DNA from: Sphingomonas citri
GTDB lineage: Bacteria > Pseudomonadota > Alphaproteobacteria > Sphingomonadales > Sphingomonadaceae
DNA: 64,000 nt
Assembly: GCF_019429485.1 (NCBI RefSeq)
Contig: NZ_JAHXZN010000006.1
Span: 156,644 to 220,643 of the forward strand
Reading direction: 5' to 3'
Shown here in pieces: positions 59,147-64,000 of the stretch. Numbering within the stretch: the stretch's first letter is position 1; the number at the start of each line of letters is the position of its first letter. The translations under genes and the position numbers were made by a program. Below the pieces are notes generated by a model. That model was given only the letters and a program-made list of their open reading frames with translations. It was not told the origin of the DNA and made no database searches.

Positions 59147-60021
59147 CGGGTCATCTCCCACAGCCGGTGGATCCCGGCGGCGAAGGCGCGCTCGTTGTCG
59201 AGCGCCAGAGCGGTGCCGCCGCACGAGTCGATCGCGGCGGCGTAGAGCGTGGCGAGGTCGCCGCTGGCGAGCAGCTGAACCGGGCGGCCCTTGAGGTCGC
59301 TGCGCGCGCCGACGTCGGCGCCGATCAGCACGCCGCTGGCGAAGCTGGCAGCGTCGACCGCGTCGAGCCGGTCGAGCAGCACGCGCGCGCGCACCTCGAA
59401 CAGCGCGACGGTGAGGTCGCGCGCGCCCGCACCGCGCGCCACGCCGGCGCGGAAGGCAGCGCCGTCGGCGACCGGCCCGTCGAGCATCGCGCTGAGGATA
59501 CCGTGGCCGCGCAGCAGCGCGAACAGCTCGCCGGTCAGGGCGGTGGCGACGTCGGTGATCTGACCGGCGGTGGTGGCGATCCACTTGTTGTGTGTGCCGG
59601 GCTGGCAGAACAGCGCGTCGGCGGGGGCGAGACCGGCGGCGAGCGCGCCGAGCACCTGCACCTCCTCGCCGCGCATCACGTCGGCGCGCTCGCCGCCGCG
59701 CAGCGCGACGCCGGGCAGCAGCAAGGCGCCGGCGTCAGGGAGGTGCAGCGCGCCAGCGGCGAGCGCGGTGAGGTCGGCGGGGGCGTCGACATAGGGCACC
59801 TCGCGCCAGCCGCGGTTCGAGCCGACCATGCCGGCGGCGATCACGGGCAGGTCGCCGAGCCGCGCGCGCAGCGTCGCCAATTCCGCGGGATAATCGTCGG
59901 CGGTGAGCGCGAGCACCCCGCGCGAGTCGCGCAGCGCCTCGCCGAACGTCCCGTCCGCCGCCACGCGCCACGCGCGGCGGTTGGTCGTGCCCCAGTCGAT
60001 GGCGATATAGTCGCCCGCCAC
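59143..60021 (-). CDS. dgoK: 2-dehydro-3-deoxygalactonokinase
   Basis: 292 residues of the DgoK family (ASKHA-like sugar kinase). N-terminal nucleotide motif YIAIDWGTTNRRAW, middle PGTHNKWI (substrate/ATP contact), and C-terminal GVLIGADVGA. Phosphorylates 2-keto-3-deoxygalactonate at C6. First gene of the operon. GTG start at 60021 with AGGAGG six bases upstream. The operator at 60039-60053 lies just upstream. Confidence 0.92.
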   Translation of the reverse strand: MAGDYIAIDWGTTNRRAWRVAADGTFGEALRDSRGVLALTADDYPAELATLRARLGDLPVIAAGMVGSNRGWREVPYVDAPADLTALAAGALHLPDAGALLLPGVALRGGERADVMRGEEVQVLGALAAGLAPADALFCQPGTHNKWIATTAGQITDVATALTGELFALLRGHGILSAMLDGPVADGAAFRAGVARGAGARDLTVALFEVRARVLLDRLDAVDAASFASGVLIGADVGARSDLKGRPVQLLASGDLATLYAAAIDSCGGTALALDNERAFAAGIHRLWEMTR

Positions 60022-60038
60022 GCATCCCTCCTAATCTA

Positions 60039-60053
60039 TTTGTAAGACATAAA
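60039..60053. promoter_or_regulatory. Candidate GntR/FadR-type operator upstream of dgoK
   Basis: TTTGTAAGACATAAA has a GT-N3-AC core with AT-rich flanks. It overlaps the -10 (TATGTC, minus strand, 60046-60051) of a promoter whose -35 is TTGACC (minus strand, 60068-60073) at 16-bp spacing. The same promoter and core occur upstream of gluP. Confidence 0.6.
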
Positions 60054-60119
60054 CCGCTGTGCGATCAGGTCAAGCCGGTGCCGGTGCTGACCGGCGACAG
60101 AACAGAAGGAGAGCGGACG

Positions 60120-60998
60120 ATGGCGGACGAGGTGACGACGCTGTGGCGCGGCGGCGCACTGCTGGGCGAGGGGCCGGCGTGGGATCCCGCGAGGGGCGTA
60201 TTGTGGTTCACCGACATCAAGCGGCGCCGGGTCCATCGCTACGATCCCGCGAGCGGCGACGTGACACAGTGGGACGCGCCGGCGCAGGTCGGCTGGGTGC
60301 TGCCCGCCGACGACGGCGCGCTGATCGCGGGATTGCAGACCGGACTGGCGCGCTTCGATCCCGACACCGGCGACTTCACGCATCTCGCCGAGGTCGAGCC
60401 CGAACTGCCCGGCAACCGCCTCAACGACGCCACGGTGGCGCCCGACGGCTCGATCTATTTCGGCTCGATGGACGACAGCGAGAGCGGCCCGACCGGGCGC
60501 GTCCACCGCTGGGACGGCAGCGCGGCGGTGGCGACCGCGATCCCCGCGGTGGCGATCACCAACGGCCCCGGCATCGCGCCCGACGGGCGGACGCTGTATC
60601 ACGTCGACACGGTCGGCGGGGTGATCCACGCGGTCGAGCTGGCGCCCGACGGCACGACGGGCACGATGCGCGACTTCGCGCGGATCGACCCGATCGACGG
60701 CCACCCCGACGGCGTCACGGTCGATTCGTTGGGCAACGTCTGGGTCGGCCTGTGGGGCGGGTGGCGCGCGCGGCTCTATTCGCCTGCGGGCGCGATCCTG
60801 CGCGAGGTGCGGATCCCGGCGTCCAACGTGACCAAGGTCGCGCTGGGCGGGCCTGACCTGCGCACGGCCTATGTCACGACCGCGAGCATCGGCCTCGACG
60901 ACGCCCAGCGTGCCGCGCAGCCCGAGGCAGGCGGGCTGTTCAGCTTCGCGGTCGAGGTGCCGGGCCAGCCGCTGCCACCAGCGCGCGCGAACGGGTGA
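60120..60998 (+). CDS. SMP-30/gluconolactonase-family sugar lactonase
   Basis: 292-residue six-bladed propeller lactonase. Metal ligands can be placed in GEGPAWDPARGVLWFTDI (Glu), GNRLNDATVAPDG (Asn), NGPGIAPDG (Asn) and GHPDGVTVDSLGNVWVG (Asp). Hydrolyses the aldono-1,4- or 1,5-lactone made by the sugar dehydrogenase to the free acid. Here galactono- or arabinonolactone is the likely substrate from context. It is divergent from dgoK across 98 bp, sharing the operator region. Confidence 0.9.
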   Translation: MADEVTTLWRGGALLGEGPAWDPARGVLWFTDIKRRRVHRYDPASGDVTQWDAPAQVGWVLPADDGALIAGLQTGLARFDPDTGDFTHLAEVEPELPGNRLNDATVAPDGSIYFGSMDDSESGPTGRVHRWDGSAAVATAIPAVAITNGPGIAPDGRTLYHVDTVGGVIHAVELAPDGTTGTMRDFARIDPIDGHPDGVTVDSLGNVWVGLWGGWRARLYSPAGAILREVRIPASNVTKVALGGPDLRTAYVTTASIGLDDAQRAAQPEAGGLFSFAVEVPGQPLPPARANG

Positions 60999-61035
60999 AC
61001 GGGGCGCGATAACGTGCGTCCGCTATGTCACCCCG

Positions 61036-61163
61036 CTCGTGCTAAGGGGCGCCCCGTTCGCGCCGAGGAGCCGCTGAGCCCGCCGAAGCGGCGTCTCGAA
61101 GCACCGTCCGGCGCGGCGCCGCTTCGAGACAAGGCTTCGACACGCTCGGCCTCTCCTCAGCAC
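61036..61163. repeat. Palindromic repeat, family E copy 3
   Basis: GTGCTAAGGGGC...GAGGAGCCGCTGAGCCCGCCGAAGCGGCGTCTCG on the left is inverted relative to GCCGCTTCGAGACAAGGCTTCG...CTCGGCCTCTCCTCAGCAC on the right. It sits between the convergent lactonase and gluP genes. Confidence 0.65.
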
Positions 61164-61268
61164 AGACAGATGGTGACGCATCCTCGTGCGTGACCCAAAT
61201 CGAACGGCCGGCGCTCCCCCGAGGGAACGCCGGCCGCCCACGAAACCATCGGTGTCGTGCCGCCACCC

Positions 61269-62591
61269 TCAGGCGGCGGTCTCCTGTGCCGCGCTGTCCG
61301 GGAAGGCGTTGGTCGGGCGCGAGCCCCACACCGCATAGAACAGTACGTACAACTCGCACGCCGCGGGAACGAGGAACGAGATGCTCAGCCCGTGATGGTC
61401 GGCGATCCACGCCTGCACCGTCGCCAGCGCGCCGCCCGCGATCGCCATGATCAGCAGGCCCGAGCCCTCCTCGGTGAGCGGACCCAAGCCCTTGATCCCC
61501 AGCGTGAAGATCGTCGGGAACATGATCGAGTGGAACAGCCCGACCAGCACCAGCGCCCACATCGCGATATGGCCGGTGAACAGCACCGCGGTCATCACCA
61601 GCACGAAGGCGACCAAAGCGTTGAACGCCAGCAGCTTCTCCGGCGCGATATAACGCATGATCGCGGCGCCGACGAAGCGACCCACCATCATCCCGCCCCA
61701 CAGGAGGGTGAGATAGCCGCTGGCATCGGCGGCGCTGAGGTTGGCGATCTGCGGCTGCTGGATGAAGCTGATCAGCAGCGAGCCGACGCAGATCTCGGCC
61801 AGTACGTACAGGCCGATCGCGGGCACGCCGAACACCAGGTTGCGGTGCTGGAACAGCGAGTGGCGGCGGCGCTCGTCGGCGGCGATGCGGTTGGTGGCCG
61901 AGCCGAGCTGGGGCAGCTTGAACAGCGCGATCGTCACCGCGATCACCACCAGTACGCCGGCGATCAGGATATAGGGCATCTGCACCGACTGCGCGTCGGC
62001 GAGCCGCTGCGCCGCGCTCAGCTGCGTCGTGCCGCCCTCGCTCGTGCCCGAGGCGGAGCGTGACAGGATCAGCATGGCGCCGAAGGTGGGCGCCACGAAG
62101 GTGCCAAGCGAGTTGAACGCCTGCACCAGGTTGAGCCGGAAGGAGGCGCTCTCGGGCGGGCCGATCACCGCAACATAGGGGTTGGCGGCGACCTGGAGCA
62201 GCGTGATGCCGGTGGCGAGCACGAACAGGGCGGTGAGGAAGAAGCCGTAGGAGGCGAGCTGCGACGCCGGCACGAAGCCCAGCGCACCCACCGCCATGAT
62301 CAGCAGGCCGACGACCATCGACTTCTTGTAGCCGATCCGCTCGATCAGCTTGGCGGCGGGAAAGGAGGCCACACCGTAGGCGATGAACCAGACGAACTGG
62401 ATCAGCAGCGACTGGGTGTAGTTGAGGTCGAACACCGCTTTCAGGTGCGGGATCAGGATGTCGTTGAGGACGGTGATGAAACCCCACATGAAGAACAGCG
62501 AGGCCAGCAGCGCGAGCGCGGGGCGATACGAGACGGCCCCTCCGCCCCCCGTCGCGACAGCGCCGCTGGAAATCGGTGGTCCGGCCATCAT
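61269..62591 (-). CDS. gluP: Sugar MFS transporter (GluP/FucP family)
   Basis: 440-residue, 12-helix fucose/glucose/galactose:H+ symporter family member. Visible signatures: FFMWGFITVLNDILIPHLKAVFDL in helix 1, QFVWFIAYGVASFPA, ANPYVAVIGPPESASFRLNLVQAFNSLGT (helix 4-5 region), and FPTIFTLGIKGLGPLTEEGSGLLIMAI in helix 10. Imports glucose or galactose. It has a strong promoter and operator immediately upstream (62632-62668). Divergent from galM. Confidence 0.9.
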   Translation of the reverse strand: MMAGPPISSGAVATGGGGAVSYRPALALLASLFFMWGFITVLNDILIPHLKAVFDLNYTQSLLIQFVWFIAYGVASFPAAKLIERIGYKKSMVVGLLIMAVGALGFVPASQLASYGFFLTALFVLATGITLLQVAANPYVAVIGPPESASFRLNLVQAFNSLGTFVAPTFGAMLILSRSASGTSEGGTTQLSAAQRLADAQSVQMPYILIAGVLVVIAVTIALFKLPQLGSATNRIAADERRRHSLFQHRNLVFGVPAIGLYVLAEICVGSLLISFIQQPQIANLSAADASGYLTLLWGGMMVGRFVGAAIMRYIAPEKLLAFNALVAFVLVMTAVLFTGHIAMWALVLVGLFHSIMFPTIFTLGIKGLGPLTEEGSGLLIMAIAGGALATVQAWIADHHGLSISFLVPAACELYVLFYAVWGSRPTNAFPDSAAQETAA

Positions 62592-62631
62592 CCTCTCCTT
62601 GTGACGCGCGGAACTGGGTTGCGCGTGCTCG

Positions 62632-62647
62632 ATATGTCTGACTATAT
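62632..62647. promoter_or_regulatory. Candidate GntR/FadR-type operator upstream of gluP and galM
   Basis: ATATGTCTGACTATAT has a GT-N3-AC core. On the minus strand it reads GTCAGACATA, matching the dgoK-region GTAAGACATA in 9 of 10 bases. It overlaps the -10 (TATAGT) of the gluP promoter. Confidence 0.6.
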
Positions 62648-62668
62648 TCCGGGTGGTCGCCGGGTCAA
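62641..62668 (-). promoter_or_regulatory. gluP promoter
   Basis: On the minus strand TTGACC (62663-62668) and TATAGT (62641-62646) are separated by 16 bp. The spacing and -35 are identical to the dgoK promoter. Confidence 0.6.
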
Positions 62669-62733
62669 TGCGGAAACGCCGCAGAACGGCGGTGTTGAGG
62701 CGCGTGCGCTAGGACGTTCGGGAGAGGTCGGCA

Positions 62734-63879
62734 ATGGTGAGATGGGCTGCGTGGAGCGGGTGGACGATGGCGGCCGGCAGCCTGTTGGCGGCAGTGGGCG
62801 CTGACGCCGCGACCGCGAAGCGCGAGGCGTTCGGCCAATTGCCCGACGGCACCGCGATCGAGGCGGTGGTGCTCAGCGGCAGCAACGGCGTCAGCGCGCG
62901 CGTGATGACGCTCGGCGCGACGCTCCAGTCGCTCAACGTGCCCGGGCGCGACGGCAAGGTGGCCGACATCACGCTCGGCTACGACGACGCCGCCAGCTAC
63001 GTGACCAAGCCCAATTTCTGGGGCCAGACCGTCGGACGCTATGCCAACCGCATCCGCGGCGGCAAGTTCGCGCTCGACGGCAAGAACTACCAGCTGCCGC
63101 TGAACGACAAGACCAACTCGCTCCACGGCGGCACCAAGGGCTTCGACAAGGTGATCTGGAAGATCACCGAGGTGAAGTCCGGACCCAGGGCGAGCGTCAC
63201 CATGGTGATGACCAGCCCGGCGGGCGACCAGGGCTATCCCGGCACGCTCCAGGTCACCGCGACCTACAGCCTCGACGACGCCGGTTCGCTGACGATCGAC
63301 CTCGGCGCCAAGACCGACGCGCCGACGATCGTGAACCTCACCAACCACGCGCTCTTCGACATGGCGGGCGAGGGCTCGGTCGGCGGCATCTACGCGCAGA
63401 AGCTGACGATCCCGGCGAAGCGCTACACGCCGGTCGACCCCACGCTGATCCCGACCGGCGAGCTCAAGCCGGTGGCGGGCACGGTGTTCGACTTCACCCA
63501 AGGGCGTATCGTCGGCGAGGGCGTGCGCGACGGGCGCGACCCGCAGATCGTGATCGGCCGCGGCTACGACCATAATTTCGCGCTCGACAAGGGCGCCACC
63601 AAGGAGCCGCAGCTCGCCGCGCGGCTGGAGGATCCGGTGTCCGGCCGCGTGCTCGAGGTGCTCACCACCGAGCCGGGCGTGCAATTCTACTCGGGCAACT
63701 TCCTCGACGGCTCGCTGATCGGCAAGTCGGGCCACGTCTATCGCATGGGCGACGGCATCGCGCTGGAGCCGCAGAAATTCCCGGACACCCCCAACCAGCC
63801 GGCGTTCGGCTCGGCGCGCGTCGATCCGGGCAAGCCCTACCATCATATCATGGTCTTCCGCGTCTCGACGGCGCGCTGA
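62734..63879 (+). CDS. galM: Exported aldose 1-epimerase (mutarotase)
   Basis: 381 residues: signal peptide (1-26) and a GalM beta-sandwich. Catalytic residues can be placed: histidines in TNSLHGGTKGF and NLTNHALFDMAGEG, and the glutamate in LTTEPGVQFYSGNFL. Interconverts alpha and beta anomers of galactose, arabinose or glucose. A periplasmic location fits equilibration of sugar before uptake by GluP. Transcribed away from gluP and followed after 13 bp by an IlvD/Edd-type dehydratase. Confidence 0.93.
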   Translation: MVRWAAWSGWTMAAGSLLAAVGADAATAKREAFGQLPDGTAIEAVVLSGSNGVSARVMTLGATLQSLNVPGRDGKVADITLGYDDAASYVTKPNFWGQTVGRYANRIRGGKFALDGKNYQLPLNDKTNSLHGGTKGFDKVIWKITEVKSGPRASVTMVMTSPAGDQGYPGTLQVTATYSLDDAGSLTIDLGAKTDAPTIVNLTNHALFDMAGEGSVGGIYAQKLTIPAKRYTPVDPTLIPTGELKPVAGTVFDFTQGRIVGEGVRDGRDPQIVIGRGYDHNFALDKGATKEPQLAARLEDPVSGRVLEVLTTEPGVQFYSGNFLDGSLIGKSGHVYRMGDGIALEPQKFPDTPNQPAFGSARVDPGKPYHHIMVFRVSTAR

Positions 63880-63892
63880 CCCGGAGCGAGCG

Positions 63893-64000
63893 ATGACTGA
63901 GAGCACTACACCGCCGGCGCTGCGCAGCCGGGCGTGGTTCGACAATCCTGCGAACATCGACATGACGGCGCTGTATCTGGAGCGCTACCTCAACTTCGGC
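63893..64000 (+). CDS. IlvD/Edd-family sugar-acid dehydratase, 3'-truncated
   Basis: Only 36 residues before the window ends. MTESTTPPALRSRAWFDNP and NIDMTALYLERYLNFG match the N-terminus of L-arabinonate/D-galactonate dehydratases of the IlvD/Edd family, Fe-S enzymes that make the 2-keto-3-deoxy acid. It follows galM by 13 bp in the same direction. The next bases outside the window should continue the frame. Confidence 0.75.
   Translation, partial: MTESTTPPALRSRAWFDNPANIDMTALYLERYLNFG

Overview
The window looks like chromosomal DNA of a sphingomonad-type alphaproteobacterium (Sphingomonas or a close relative). The evidence is very high G+C, a MipZ division ATPase, a GapR-type nucleoid protein, EI-Ntr (PtsP), a circularly permuted two-piece tmRNA gene, and the sugar-acid and fatty-acid gene set. 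Coding density is high. I see no insertion sequence, prophage, CRISPR array, tRNA or rRNA. Between genes lie many paired-hairpin repeats of a few recurrent families.

Layout. 1-5 kb: the 3' part of mipZ, a membrane J-domain protein, phosphomannomutase/phosphoglucomutase, a Crp/Fnr regulator divergent from murA. 5-12.5 kb: an M48 peptidase, then a DctB/DctD-like two-component pair divergent from an alginate-export-type porin and an MFS organic-acid transporter. The response regulator lacks the GAFTGA loop. 12.6-21.9 kb: quinone oxidoreductase, DUF1192 protein, clpA, a GGDEF protein, acyl-CoA ligase, PilZ and GapR proteins. 22-29 kb: an exported amidohydrolase, agmatine deiminase with an M28 peptidase, and an S9 peptidase. 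29-36 kb: thiolase, MaoC, PutA, a glycine-zipper protein, a DAACS symporter. 36-46 kb: ptsP, a RodZ-like protein, cpoB, tilS, ftsH, ligA. 46.3-47.2 kb: an Rrf2 regulator divergent from split ssrA. 47.4-51.5 kb: SDR, acyl-CoA dehydrogenase, CHAP protein, msrB. 51.6-56.4 kb: a tight forward run of proA, an RHH antitoxin and ParE toxin, nadD, rsfS, rlmH and an EnvC-like protein. 56.6 kb to the end: a sugar oxidation locus.

The last locus fits an oxidative (De Ley-Doudoroff-like) route for D-galactose and possibly L-arabinose. It has an MFS sugar importer, a mutarotase, a Gfo/Idh-type sugar dehydrogenase, an SMP-30 lactonase, an IlvD/Edd-type dehydratase (only its start is in the window), KDGal kinase and KDPGal aldolase, plus an AraD1-family FAH-fold protein. 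Two divergent intergenic regions here carry matching promoters (TTGACC, 16 bp, TAT-type -10). Each has a near-identical GT-N3-AC operator over the -10, which suggests one FadR-type GntR repressor encoded outside the window.

The most notable items are the GAFTGA-less regulator with its helically phased direct repeats, the toxin-antitoxin pair threaded into the proA-nadD run by 4-base overlaps, the split tmRNA with a duplicated 16-nt hairpin-loop motif, the shared sugar-locus operators, a Pam18-like J-protein, and the near-constant length of the 96-bp repeats.
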